Source: Streptomyces xanthii (lineage in GTDB: Bacteria > Actinomycetota > Actinomycetes > Streptomycetales > Streptomycetaceae). From it: a DNA stretch of 64,000 bases. Positions 8,053-16,065 of this stretch are shown piece after piece. A program made the translations under genes and the position numbers. The first letter of the stretch is position 1, and every line of letters starts with the position of its first letter. The stretch covers positions 1 through 64,000 of the forward strand of contig NZ_CP061281.1 in assembly GCF_014621695.1 (NCBI RefSeq). The letters run 5' to 3'. Below the pieces are notes generated by a model that ran no database searches, was not told the DNA's origin, and saw only the letters and a list, made by a program, of their open reading frames with translations.

Positions 8053-8885
8053 CGGTTCCGGTGTGGGGACGTCGCCGTGGATCGTGTCGGATGAGCTGTG
8101 GGACCGTGTGGAGCCGCTGCTGCCGCAGCGTGAGCGCAGGTTCCGGCATCCGGGTCGCAAGCCGTTGCCGGACCGGGTGGTGCTGTGCGGGATCTTGTAC
8201 GTGCTGCACACCGGGATCCAGTGGGAGTATTTGCCCAAGGACCTCGGCTTCGGGTCGGGCATGACATGTTGGCGCAGGCTGCGGGACTGGAACGAGGCCG
8301 GTGTCTGGCAGCGGTTGCACGAGGTCCTGCTGGCCGAACTGAACGCGGCCGCACGTCTGGACTGGTCCCGCTGTGTGGTCGACTCCTCGCACGTCAGGGC
8401 GCTAAAAGGGGGCAGCACACGGGCCCGTCGCCGGTTGACCGGGGCCGGGCCGGCTCCAAGCATCACTTGATCACCGATGGACACGGCACTCCGCTGGCGG
8501 TCCTGCTGACCGGCGGCAACCGCAACGACGTCACCCAGCTCCTGCCCCTGCTCGACGCGATCCCCCCGGTCCGCGGCCGGGTTGGTCGTCCTCGCCGGAA
8601 GCCGGACTCGCTGTTCGCCGACCGCGGGTACGACCACGACATCTACCGGGACCAGGTCCGCGCCCGCGGCATCGTGCCCGCGATCGCCCGCCGCGGGACC
8701 CTGCACGGCACCGGGCTGGGCACCTACCGCTGGGTCGTGGAGAGGATTTTTGCCTGGCTGCACGGCTTTCGCCGCCTGCGCATCCGCTGGGAACGGCGAG
8801 CCGACATCCACGAGGCGTTTCTCAAACTCGCCTGCTGCCTCATCACCGATCGGCAGCTCAGGGCATTGCGCTGACACTGGAACCG
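8053..8885 (+). mobile_element. IS5-family insertion sequence
   Basis: The transposase reading frames are tightly bracketed by CGGTTCCGGTGT (8053-8064) and ACACTGGAACCG (8874-8885), an inverted repeat matching at 11 of 12 positions, giving an element of about 833 bp, within the range for IS5-type elements. The left arm overlaps the GTG start and the right arm begins in the stop codon, which is unusually tight. The true ends may therefore be the longer repeat at 7985 and 9500. I see no clear target-site duplication for either choice. Confidence 0.6.
8063..8874 (+). CDS. IS5-family transposase, two frames joined by -1 frameshifting
   Basis: The first frame (8063-8470) carries the N-terminal DUF4096-type domain (WIVSDELWDRVEPLLPQ, then GILYVLHTGIQWEYLPKDLG) and the first catalytic Asp region (CVVDSSHVRALKGG). 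The second frame, running to 8874, carries KHHLITDGHGTPLAVLL, DSLFADRGYDHDIY with the second Asp, and RWVVERIFAWLHGFRRLRIR with the DDE glutamate. The frames overlap at CTAAAAGGGGGC (8402-8413). Lys-AAA at 8405-8407 can re-pair one base back, so a -1 slip joins them, as is common in this family. All catalytic parts are present, so the element may be active. Confidence 0.85.
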
Positions 8886-8931
8886 CTGGGCATCCCATGG
8901 ATGTCCGTGGCTCATGCCATGATCCGGCCTC

Positions 8932-9462
8932 ATGAGTGACCGATCGCTTTCGCCTGCCTGGCTGGCCTCGTGGACAGACAGGGTCTCCGGGACTCTCACG
9001 GCCCTGACAGACGAGTTCGAGCATCGGCACGGCTTCCCCCCTGGGACCAACCAGGTCCGGCCGGCCGACCACGACGATCAAGCCGCGGCTCGTACGCTCG
9101 CCCAAGTCCCCTCTGCACCAGCTGACCTGGTCACCTTCTACGAGAGCATCGGCGATGTCACCTGGGCGGACGTCGGCAACGGCTACTTCCTCGACGGGGC
9201 CGGTGACGTCCTGCTGCAGCTCCAGGAGTACGGCGTTGTCGACGTCGGCACGGGCCAAAAGGCCCGTGGCCTGGTCATCGGCTCGAACGGCGGCGGCCTG
9301 ATCTATGTCGCGGGGTCCGACGGGGCCGTTTACCGGACGCGGACGGCGTCGCTGGACGAAGCGGAGTTCGACAAGGTGGCCGATGACCTCCGACAGTTTC
9401 TGGAGCTGCTGGAGCACTCCCTGACAAGGTTCAACGGCGATGGCGATCCGGGATACCTGTAA
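8932..9462 (+). CDS. SMI1/KNR4 (SUKH) family protein
   Basis: A 176-residue intact protein. The order of motifs is that of the SUKH superfamily: APADLVTFYESIGDVTWADV (helix and first strand), DGAGDVLLQLQEYGVV, then GLVIGSNGGGLIYVAGSDG and VYRTRTASLDEAEF, ending in a long helix. SUKH proteins commonly act as immunity proteins against nuclease or other polymorphic toxins. No cognate toxin gene lies in the window, so it fits the orphan or stockpiled immunity genes seen in other bacteria. It starts 58 bp after the transposase stop and lies inside the 7985/9500 inverted repeat, so it could be a passenger gene of that element. Confidence 0.8.
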   Translation: MSDRSLSPAWLASWTDRVSGTLTALTDEFEHRHGFPPGTNQVRPADHDDQAAARTLAQVPSAPADLVTFYESIGDVTWADVGNGYFLDGAGDVLLQLQEYGVVDVGTGQKARGLVIGSNGGGLIYVAGSDGAVYRTRTASLDEAEFDKVADDLRQFLELLEHSLTRFNGDGDPGYL

Positions 9463-9480
9463 GCGCAGGCTCCAGCGCCT

Positions 9481-9500
9481 ATTTTGTTAGCGGTTGTTAG
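9481..9500. repeat. right arm of a 20-bp inverted repeat
   Basis: ATTTTGTTAGCGGTTGTTAG is the inverted partner of 7985-8004 (17 of 20 positions identical). It begins 18 bp after the SMI1/KNR4 stop codon. The TGTTAG hexamer is again doubled with a 10-bp period. Confidence 0.65.
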
Positions 9501-10110
9501 CTGCCGTCGATCCGGACGAGACCCTGGCTGTAGCACCGTGAGCGGGTACATCAGCAACTGCCAGCTGAACCGATCCGGCCAACAATGCCCCGGCAAGCAC
9601 GGTGATCCCAGCTCTGCCGGACCAGCCCCACGCAGACGCGCGCATCCCCCACACCTTCCGCCTGCTCCGTAAGTCCCCACCCCGGAGTCACAGGATCTTC
9701 AAAAGTGGACGGACTGTATCCGGACAGTCCGTGAAGACGTCAAGCATGAAAGATCAGGCCAACCGACTTAGTCATAGTCATATTTCAGCCACGGAACGGC
9801 TTGAGGGCCGCCCCTAATGATCCACTCTGCCGGTCTTGACCTACAGGCCATCCACACAAAAGCGTCACCGCCCCCGTCGCCCGTTCACCCCCGCCCCCTC
9901 GCCGCCTTTGCCGAAGCTTGAATCAGCGGGCGGAACTTCCCGCCGCCGCATGCTGCACCACCTGACGCTCCCGACGCCGCCCGCCTGCCTCGCCGAACAG
10001 CCCGATGCCGTGGGCGACCGATGTGGCGTTGCTGACGTCTGTGCCGGAACTCTGCCGTCGGGAGCCCGGTGCCGGTATGACAGTCCCATCGCAGCTCGGG
10101 GAGGTCGGAC
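9501..10110. other. intergenic region without a recognisable gene
   Basis: About 610 bp with several overlapping short frames, none with a coding-like pattern that I trust. It holds the palindrome at 9709-9732 and, at its right end, the GGGGAGG ribosome site of the gene that starts at 10111. Confidence 0.4.
9709..9732. promoter_or_regulatory. 24-bp palindrome
   Basis: ACGGACTGT-ATCCGG-ACAGTCCGT is a perfect inverted repeat with 9-bp arms and a 6-nt centre. It is followed by moderately AT-rich DNA. It could be an operator or a small terminator between the SMI1/KNR4 gene and the gene at 10111. Confidence 0.45.
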
Positions 10111-10887
10111 ATGGTGTGGCTCGGAGTAATCGTCTTAGCGGGCTTGGCATTCTGGGTGAGCCGCAGGCTGCACCGGTATCCCGGCGGCTGGGCCTTCGCC
10201 TTCAGCCTGCAGTACGAGGGCGACCGGGACGCCCTGGAGCACGCCCGCAGCGAAGTCCGAGCGTGGACACGCAGAGCCGAACAAGACGAGTCCTCGGCCC
10301 GCAGGGCAGTAACAGCGGCCGAGAGCATCCAAGAGCGCCGGCTGCAGGAACTCGAGCATCGGCGGACACGGCTGCGCCACCCCGGCAGCGGCGAACAGGT
10401 CGGTGTGCTCGGATCACTGACATTGTTCCAGCACCGGCTCATGGTGAAGTCGGACTCAGGGATCGCCTCTGTCGAACTGGTCCAGATGGAGGTCCACTTC
10501 AGCACGGACCACATGTACCACCACGTCTACTGCATCAATTCCGGCGGACAGTCGCTCCAGGCAAAGTACCGTCACCTTCCTCCCGCCCCAGAGACACAGG
10601 AGCAGTGCTTCGACGAGGGCACGGTGCGCGACTTCGTGAGGGACATCCAGAAGGCAGTCACACGGGAAAACAGCTTCCGCGAGCAGCTGCCGAGCCAGCT
10701 CAAGGCGGTGGAGTCCGAGCGGGAGGCAGTCGAGAAGGACACCGGTGCAGCAGATGCCGCTCGTGAACAGCTTGAGGAGACACGGGAACGCAACCGGCAA
10801 GACCCTCGCGGCCGGGTACTGGAGGAGAAGCTGGAGGAGGCACTCAAGGACTGGGAGGAGCTCACTGGTCGCGTGCCTCCACGTTGA
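10111..10887 (+). CDS. membrane-anchored coiled-coil protein, function unknown
   Basis: A 258-residue protein that I do not recognise. Residues 1-18 (VWLGVIVLAGLAFWVSR) form one membrane anchor. Residues about 38-90 are charged and heptad-like and should form a coiled coil. The centre (VGVLGSLTLFQHRLMVKSDS, then VELVQMEVHFSTDHMYHHVY) looks like a small beta domain. From about residue 165 to 250 a second long coiled coil follows, ending EELTGRVPPR. The topology suggests a cytoplasmic protein tethered to the membrane. ATG 10111 has a GGGGAGG site nine bases upstream. It lies in the immunity-gene cluster, but nothing in the sequence links it to a toxin. Confidence 0.75.
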   Translation: MVWLGVIVLAGLAFWVSRRLHRYPGGWAFAFSLQYEGDRDALEHARSEVRAWTRRAEQDESSARRAVTAAESIQERRLQELEHRRTRLRHPGSGEQVGVLGSLTLFQHRLMVKSDSGIASVELVQMEVHFSTDHMYHHVYCINSGGQSLQAKYRHLPPAPETQEQCFDEGTVRDFVRDIQKAVTRENSFREQLPSQLKAVESEREAVEKDTGAADAAREQLEETRERNRQDPRGRVLEEKLEEALKDWEELTGRVPPR

Positions 10888-10966
10888 ACCAACCACCCCG
10901 GCCAGGCTCCGTTGCGCGCCTTCCACGTGGCGGCTCAGCCATGGGCGTCAATCGGCAACGCGGTGG

Positions 10967-11435
10967 ATGGCGAACGGCTTCGTCACGCTCTTCTGCCGCC
11001 GCAGTCTGTTGGAGGAGTGCACCTCCTGGCTGGACGACCACGGCTATCACGTCACGACTCTGGATGCGGCGGCCGACTTGCGCATGGGGGTCGGCGCGGC
11101 TCTGGACTTTCCCGACCACTACGGACGCAGCCTCGACGCGTTCAACGACTGCTTCGGCGATGTCGCCTCCTACGCCGAATAAGGCATCCCCCAGACCTCG
11201 CCGGTCTGGTCCTGGTCTTCACCGACTTCGGCATGTTCACCGTCGGCCATCCGGAGACCGCTCAGATCGTCCTGGACATCATCGCCGACAACGCCGCCGG
11301 GCCGCATTGTTCGGACGCCGCGTGATGTGCCTGGTCCACAGCTCCGACCCCCAGATCAAGTTCGCCCCTGTCGGAGCCATGCCCGTCATGTGGAACGACG
11401 CCGAAAGCCTCGACGCCACGCGACGGTCAGACTGA
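10967..11435 (+). pseudogene. barstar-like protein, multiply broken
   Basis: Three successive frames give one barstar-like protein. ATG 10967 starts FVTLFCRRSLLEECTSWLDD and runs through ALDFPDHYGRSLDAFNDCFG, the hallmark barstar motif, to a TAA at 11180. The second frame then reads DLAGLVLVFTDFGMFTVGHP. The third, from about 11295, reads RRVMCLVHSSDPQIKFAPVG to a stop at 11435. At least one nonsense change and two frameshifts are needed. Barstar relatives inhibit barnase-type ribonucleases. The gene would be about 155 residues if repaired. Both frameshifts are net losses of one base, so decay or indel errors could explain them. Confidence 0.7.
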
Positions 11436-11639
11436 CCTGCCCCTGCACGGTCGCACTGAGCGATCCCGAAATGTTGATAAGAGCCGCCTGGCATGACCGC
11501 CGTCAAGCCACCGGTCGAAGACCGTCTGAACCCTCGCCGGCACGAACGCCGCCTGTGCAAGGCGCGGGAGCGGATGCTGGTGCCGCTGGCGAGCGCTGTG
11601 CGGGCGATGGCTTGCCCAACTACAGGCGGCAGCACTGCC

Positions 11640-11918
11640 CTACTGGTCGTAGATGACGCTGAACTCCTGGTTCGTCTCCGTGTACCGGACCAACTGTTCG
11701 CGGAGCGCAGTAGCCGCCAGAGGCGCTCGACGTTCCAGTTCTGCCCAGTGGACGAAGCGCAACAGCCTGGGCATCTCGATCAGGCCGGTGATCGCATCCC
11801 AGAACGCGGCCCAGTTCATCCCGTAGAACGCAGGGAAGCCGAGCTCCCGCTTGAGAACGTCGTGAAGGTCGCGGTCAGTGCTGACTGGCCCAACATCGAT
11901 CACCACCACGTCCGGCAC
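11640..11918 (-). CDS. barstar family protein
   Basis: About 92 residues. DVVVIDVGPVSTDRDLHDVL is followed by KRELGFPAFYGMNWAAFWDA, the diagnostic barstar loop and helix, then LLRFVHWAELERRAPLAATA and a final VRYTETNQEFSVIYDQ. The family binds and blocks barnase-like ribonucleases. The chosen GTG at 11918 has GAGGAG upstream and overlaps the end of the CPCC gene by 19 bp, suggesting translational coupling. A start further upstream, up to 12050, cannot be excluded, but those residues look like the shadow of the CPCC gene. Reading frame intact. Confidence 0.8.
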   Translation of the reverse strand: MPDVVVIDVGPVSTDRDLHDVLKRELGFPAFYGMNWAAFWDAITGLIEMPRLLRFVHWAELERRAPLAATALREQLVRYTETNQEFSVIYDQ

Positions 11919-12310
11919 CTCCGGCTCCGGCTCCTCAGCGGCTCCCCAGGGAGCCACCAACAGATGACCGACGGAGTGACGGGCCAGGGACGATGCGAGC
12001 CGCTCCTCCAGTCCTCGAAGAAGTCCTCGGCCGGGTCGATGGGACGCCAATCGGGATCAAGCGGTTCATCGCCTGCCGGCGGTCGCGTGAACCGTCTGCC
12101 CTGCTGGTCACAGGCGCCGAAGGCCTGGAAGTTCTTTTGGGCCTCGACGAGTGACACGCGGTTGGCGCCACGAGGCATGAACGGCCAGCGGAACTGCTGC
12201 GGATCGTCTTCCCAGAAGCAGATCGGGCAGATGGCGAACGATCCGGGCCACCCGTCCTCGATGTCGAAGACGAGATGACCGCAGCAGGGGCAGGGCCGAC
12301 GGGTATCCAT
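11900..12310 (-). CDS. CPCC family cysteine-rich protein
   Basis: A 136-residue protein with the CPCC domain. The N-terminus has CPCCGHLVFD and then CPICFWEDDPQQFRWPF, two CxxC pairs likely to bind a zinc ion. Later come RVSLVEAQKNFQAFGACDQQ and DWRPIDPAEDFFEDW, conserved in the family. The biochemical role is unknown, though CPCC proteins recur in bacterial immunity-gene clusters. The last 20 or so residues are rich in Arg and Trp and lie over the start of the barstar gene, so the normal end of the domain may have been altered. It forms a two-gene unit with the barstar. Confidence 0.8.
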   Translation of the reverse strand: MDTRRPCPCCGHLVFDIEDGWPGSFAICPICFWEDDPQQFRWPFMPRGANRVSLVEAQKNFQAFGACDQQGRRFTRPPAGDEPLDPDWRPIDPAEDFFEDWRSGSHRPWPVTPSVICWWLPGEPLRSRSRRCRTWW

Positions 12311-12492
12311 CGACGCAGTCTGGCTCGAAGAGTCGGCTCACGGCGACCTGGATTCCCGGGAAGCCATCACCAGCCCGCCGCACGAACGCCGCAGCCATGA
12401 CCCAACACGCGGCGGTGGCACACCCTTCCTCTCAGTTCCACCACCCGTTGGCCTCTCCGGGCTTCGGCGGAAAAGCGGGCAGCGAAGGCTCT

Positions 12493-12810
12493 TCAGATCC
12501 AGTTTCCCCAGCCGAACGTGGCGATGTAAGCCCGGCGGACGGCATCCCGGCCACGGCCACTGCCGATGTGAATCACTGCCAGTGCAAGAAGGAACCAGGC
12601 CGTGAAAGCCCCACCAATGATCAAGGTCCATCGAGGGCCGGAGAAGCCGGCGACCACGATCAAGACGATGACCGTCACACCCAAGCCCACATGGGCGGCG
12701 GGCAGATCTGAACGCAGTGCCTCACGCACAGAGTGGCGCTCTGTCTGCATGTCCCGGGTGTACTGAGAAGCCGAGGCTTCGCCGTTCTCTAGCTCAGAGC
12801 TGTGTTCCAT
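12493..12810 (-). CDS. small membrane protein
   Basis: About 105 residues. ATG 12810 is chosen because a G-rich ribosome site (AGGGGGGC) lies just before it. The N-terminal 45 residues are hydrophilic (MEHSSELENGEASASQYTRD). Two hydrophobic segments follow (HVGLGVTVIVLIVVAGFS and TLIIGGAFTAWFLLALAVI), then a short basic tail. No family recognised. Intact reading frame on the same strand as the CPCC/barstar pair but 182 bp upstream of it. Confidence 0.65.
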   Translation of the reverse strand: MEHSSELENGEASASQYTRDMQTERHSVREALRSDLPAAHVGLGVTVIVLIVVAGFSGPRWTLIIGGAFTAWFLLALAVIHIGSGRGRDAVRRAYIATFGWGNWI

Positions 12811-13052
12811 GAGTAGGCCCCCCTGTAGATCCAGCTGCGTCTGCAACCCGAGCAGCCTATTCACTGCCTTGTACGGCCCGCCCCGACCAGAACCGACCTT
12901 CTCCCGGTCGACCTATCGTCCCATCGTGCGACGGATCTCGGTGACGGCATGCGCGATCGCGGACTGCATCCGGACCCCGAGCACGTCCAGCTTCACCAGC
13001 CCCAGGTCCTCCACGTTGCCTTGTCTATACCGACCCTCTGCCAGCGCAGGAC

Positions 13053-13310
13053 ATGACCTGGCGGCAGAGGGCCGCCTGGTGGCAGGCAAACCACCTGTCT
13101 CAATCCGACGAGTCGCAGGTCGCCGATGCCCTGTGGACTTCCCGCTGCTGCCTCAACCGCTCGCGCATCGTGATCGAGGTCGACGGCGCCCACCACTACG
13201 GCACGAAGAATGCTCCCGACGAGGCCGGCCGCGTCACCTACACCGCCTCGCCTCATCTGTGCTCAGAGACAGTCGCCGAGGACCGCCGCCGCCTGCGGCT
13301 GGCCGGCTAC
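13053..13310 (+). pseudogene. remnant of a DUF559-like endonuclease-fold protein
   Basis: The frame reads AAWWQANHLSQSDESQVADA, then SRIVIEVDGAHHYGTKNAPD and ETVAEDRRRLRLAGYE. The E-V-D-G core followed by an Asp-Arg-Arg-Leu-Arg-Leu helix is the pattern of restriction-endonuclease-fold proteins such as DUF559. After LAGYE the expected YRFG motif is lost and the frame becomes non-homologous, so the C-terminus is cut. The N-terminus before residue AAWWQ is also unclear. Called a remnant with modest certainty. Confidence 0.45.
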
Positions 13311-13474
13311 GAGACTGGGTGCCCGCTTCGCACACCCCCGCCTCTGCGCGGCCATCGCCGACTGCCTGACCTTCAAACGGCACCATCATCGAGATCGGCA
13401 CCGTCTCCTACCGGCGCGCCTCGGCCCGGGCACGGACCGAAGCGCCCGCCAAAGCCGGCTGACCGCTGCATGGT

Positions 13475-14470
13475 TCAGTCTAATGGTCCATCACCCCAAG
13501 GATCGTCAAACACTGTTTCGGGGATGTCCGCCGTGAGCATTTCGGCGATGCAGCTGCGCAGCCCGGCGCCGGTGGGGTCGATCCAGGTGAGCCATGGCAC
13601 CGGCTGGAGCAGGTCGTCGTATTGACGAGTGCCGGGGTCGGTGAGGACGGCGCGGAGCTCGTCGGGGGCGGGGTCGGTGACCAGGCAGAGCCAGGCCAGG
13701 CCGGCGCCGATGCGGACCTCGAACGGTCGTCCGGGATCCGACCACAGGCCTCGGGCCCACTTGGGAGCGTGTTCATCCTGGTGTTCGCGGGCGAGTTGGG
13801 CGATCGCCAGGATCAAGCTCACTCGGACTACCGCCTCGTCTTCCTTCGCCAGCCCGGACCGCAGAGCAGAGGAGACGTGGGAAAGCTCGCCGGTCGCCGC
13901 TGCCAGAACGTAGGCGGTCACGGAGCGGACCGCGGGGTCGGGGTCGCAGAGGAGCGGGATCAGAAGGCTCAGGTCGTCCGTGACGGCCTGACGGGCGGCC
14001 TGGATCGTCCAGTCCACCGGGCACATCGTGCTGCCCTCGATCATCAAGGGCTCTTCGGCGACCTGGAGCAGGCCTTCCCGCGATCCGTCCCCCATGTGCT
14101 GACACCGGCCGATCTCGGCGATCAGGCGAAGGGTCTGGGCACGGAGTTCGGGGCGCGTGGTCGCCGCGATCCGGAGCAGGAACGGCACCGCCAGTGCCCC
14201 CACTGCGATCGTGCCGCCCTGGTGGTGAAGACTCGTCCAGAGCCGCCGCAAGGCCTCGTCGGCAGCTTCGGCGTCCCCGGATGCGAGCGTCGCGAGCAGG
14301 CCGGGAATCTCCTCGCCCGGGCCGCAAAAGTGCCGGAACCGCTGCCAGGGGACCTCGTCGTACCTGAACCCGTCCTTGACCTCCCGCGGGATCGCGCTGA
14401 CGGCCGCCCTCACATCGCAGTCCGCGCCGACCCACCGTTCCGGCCAGTCGTCCCAATTGTCGTTGTCCAT
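13475..14470 (-). CDS. HEAT-repeat protein, function unknown
   Basis: A 331-residue protein starting at ATG 14470 (MDNDNWDDWPERWVGADCDV). From about residue 60 it consists of paired helices typical of HEAT/Armadillo repeats: EEIPGLLATLASGDAEAADE, AVPFLLRIAATTRPELRAQT, DLSLLIPLLCDPDPAVRSVT and VRVSLILAIAQLAREHQDE. Such proteins are scaffolds for protein binding. Similar proteins occur among Streptomyces immunity-type genes, but no specific partner can be named. The end, VFDDPWGDGPLD, is acidic. Intact and strongly coding by codon position. Confidence 0.75.
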   Translation of the reverse strand: MDNDNWDDWPERWVGADCDVRAAVSAIPREVKDGFRYDEVPWQRFRHFCGPGEEIPGLLATLASGDAEAADEALRRLWTSLHHQGGTIAVGALAVPFLLRIAATTRPELRAQTLRLIAEIGRCQHMGDGSREGLLQVAEEPLMIEGSTMCPVDWTIQAARQAVTDDLSLLIPLLCDPDPAVRSVTAYVLAAATGELSHVSSALRSGLAKEDEAVVRVSLILAIAQLAREHQDEHAPKWARGLWSDPGRPFEVRIGAGLAWLCLVTDPAPDELRAVLTDPGTRQYDDLLQPVPWLTWIDPTGAGLRSCIAEMLTADIPETVFDDPWGDGPLD

Positions 14471-14658
14471 GGCTAGGCCTTCCAGTCCATCGACAGCATC
14501 CGAACGCCGGGAGTCTAACGACCGGTGATCAAGAGACAGACCGCTTCCACAGCGCTCCGGTTGGTGGCATGCCACCACGGCGACGTCACTTCTCGTGAGC
14601 ACCTGCAGCACTCAAGATCGCTGCTGCCCAACCTACTGTTCAAACGCTGCTACTTCAC

Positions 14659-14865
14659 GTGAACGAAGCCATCGAGTCGGTGGACCGGGCCGTCGGCAGC
14701 AACCTGCGACCCGCCACAGCAATCGACGCCGACACATGGATCGAGGGCCGAATCGTACGCGTACGTCAGAGGATCCACCTCCCGTCCGCCGCCGACAATC
14801 AAGCGACGATCACGCTCACTGATTTCAGAAGCCCCATGCAGGTAAGCGCACCCGTTGGGCGCTGA
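14659..14865 (+). CDS. orphan short protein, paralogue of the gene at 21481
   Basis: A 68-residue frame (IESVDRAVGSNLRPATAIDA, then RQRIHLPSAADNQATITLTD, ending APVGR) that closely matches the last two thirds of the minus-strand protein at 21481-21780. The nucleotide sequences are also clearly alike, so they arose by duplication. This copy lacks the first 30 or so residues of the other; in-frame codons extend upstream to about 14600 but do not match. It may be a 5'-truncated copy. The family is unknown to me. Confidence 0.5.
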   Translation: MNEAIESVDRAVGSNLRPATAIDADTWIEGRIVRVRQRIHLPSAADNQATITLTDFRSPMQVSAPVGR

Positions 14866-15192
14866 AGCATCAGGCATGGAACATGAACCAGGCAAGGCTC
14901 AGTGCAGTCCCGGCTCAGCGCGCCAACGATGGCGCTCGCGACGGTGTCTTTGCGCATGGGTGTTCAGTGGTGCGTCGGACGGCGGCGGTGCGGCCGCAGG
15001 GCGCCGTCTGGACGCGCCGAATCGCTCCGTCGTACAGGCCGGCGTCTGCCTCCTCCTCTGTGTCGAGTACGGCCGCGGTGACGTCGCCGCCGTCGTCACA
15101 TGCGGTGGCAGCCAGTTGGAGCGGCCGGTCGGGGCGGCGGCGAGGTGGCGGGCTTGCTCGATCAGGTGCCGGAAAGCGGTCGTTACCCAAGG
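14866..15192. other. intergenic region with an unassigned minus-strand frame
   Basis: A minus-strand frame (14915-15202) reads LQLAATACDDGGDVTAAVLD and continues EEEADAGLYDGAIRRV. This looks partly like real protein, but it has no recognisable family and no good ribosome site. It may be a remnant lying downstream of the DUF4253 gene. Confidence 0.3.
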
Positions 15193-16002
15193 TCAGTCCC
15201 ACCAGAACTCCCAGCAGTTCAGATCGATGAGGTGCTCGGCATACGCGACCAGGTCTTGGTGCGCGCCTTGCCAGATGTTGTCGGGGCAGAAGGCGAAGTG
15301 CTCAGCGGCAATGGCCAGGGCCTCCTCAAGTGCGCTGGGCGGTACGGCAACGCTGAGGTGGAGGGTGCTGAATCCGACGCCGACAACGCGCGTACCGAAG
15401 CGGTGCTCCCAGCCGCGGACGACGGCCGAGAAGGTGGCTGTGTCGTTGTCGTAGTTGGCAGGGCCGTCCCACCCGACGGCGGTGAGGGCATCGGCTCCGC
15501 AGGGTGCCGAGACGAGGCCGAGACGTGCCTGCGGGTTCTGGGCCAGGAAGGCCCGCGCGTACTGCTCGGCCATTCCATCGGGGTCCGCGCAGATCCTGCG
15601 GGCGGATGCAGTACCGGGCCAGGTCTGGCCGAAGGGAGCGGTGACAGCCAGGCGTTCCTCGGCTGTGAGCTGGTCGTCGTCTTCGTCCGTGCCCGTGTAG
15701 TCCTGCCACCAGCGGGCGAGAAGTTCCTCGGCGTCGTGCTCGTCGGGGGAAGACATACGCTCGGGAGACAGTTCGCCGCAGCCCCAGGGCCTGAAGTCCG
15801 CGTCGTGCGGGTCCAGGGAGTCGAGCAGCAGCGGCCACAGCCGGGAGGCGGCATGTTCGCCACGCACCTGCGCCCACAGGTCGGCAGAAGCGGGTCTGTC
15901 GCTCAGCCACAGAGGTTGCAGGTCGCCGGCACCTTCATCCGAGGTGATCATGCGTCCAGGCGGCAGGCATATTCCGCGGGACAGAAGGAAGTCGAGATTC
16001 AC
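15193..16002 (-). CDS. DUF4253 domain protein
   Basis: A 269-residue protein. The C-terminal 110 residues match DUF4253: ARLGLVSAPCGADALTAVGW, SAVVRGWEHRFGTRVVGVGF, STLHLSVAVPPSALEEALAI, AAEHFAFCPDNIWQGAHQDL and a final FWWD. DUF4253 proteins are widespread in Streptomyces and are often found near SUKH and other immunity-like genes; a biochemical function has not been shown. The N-terminal half (CLPPGRMITSDEGAGDLQPL and later WWQDYTGTDEDDDQL) is acidic and typical. Reading frame intact. Confidence 0.85.
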   Translation of the reverse strand: MNLDFLLSRGICLPPGRMITSDEGAGDLQPLWLSDRPASADLWAQVRGEHAASRLWPLLLDSLDPHDADFRPWGCGELSPERMSSPDEHDAEELLARWWQDYTGTDEDDDQLTAEERLAVTAPFGQTWPGTASARRICADPDGMAEQYARAFLAQNPQARLGLVSAPCGADALTAVGWDGPANYDNDTATFSAVVRGWEHRFGTRVVGVGFSTLHLSVAVPPSALEEALAIAAEHFAFCPDNIWQGAHQDLVAYAEHLIDLNCWEFWWD

Positions 16003-16065
16003 GAGCGGATGCTACGAGGTGGGTCTGACGCCCGGCCCTTTCAACGGGAACAACCGACCCAGACG

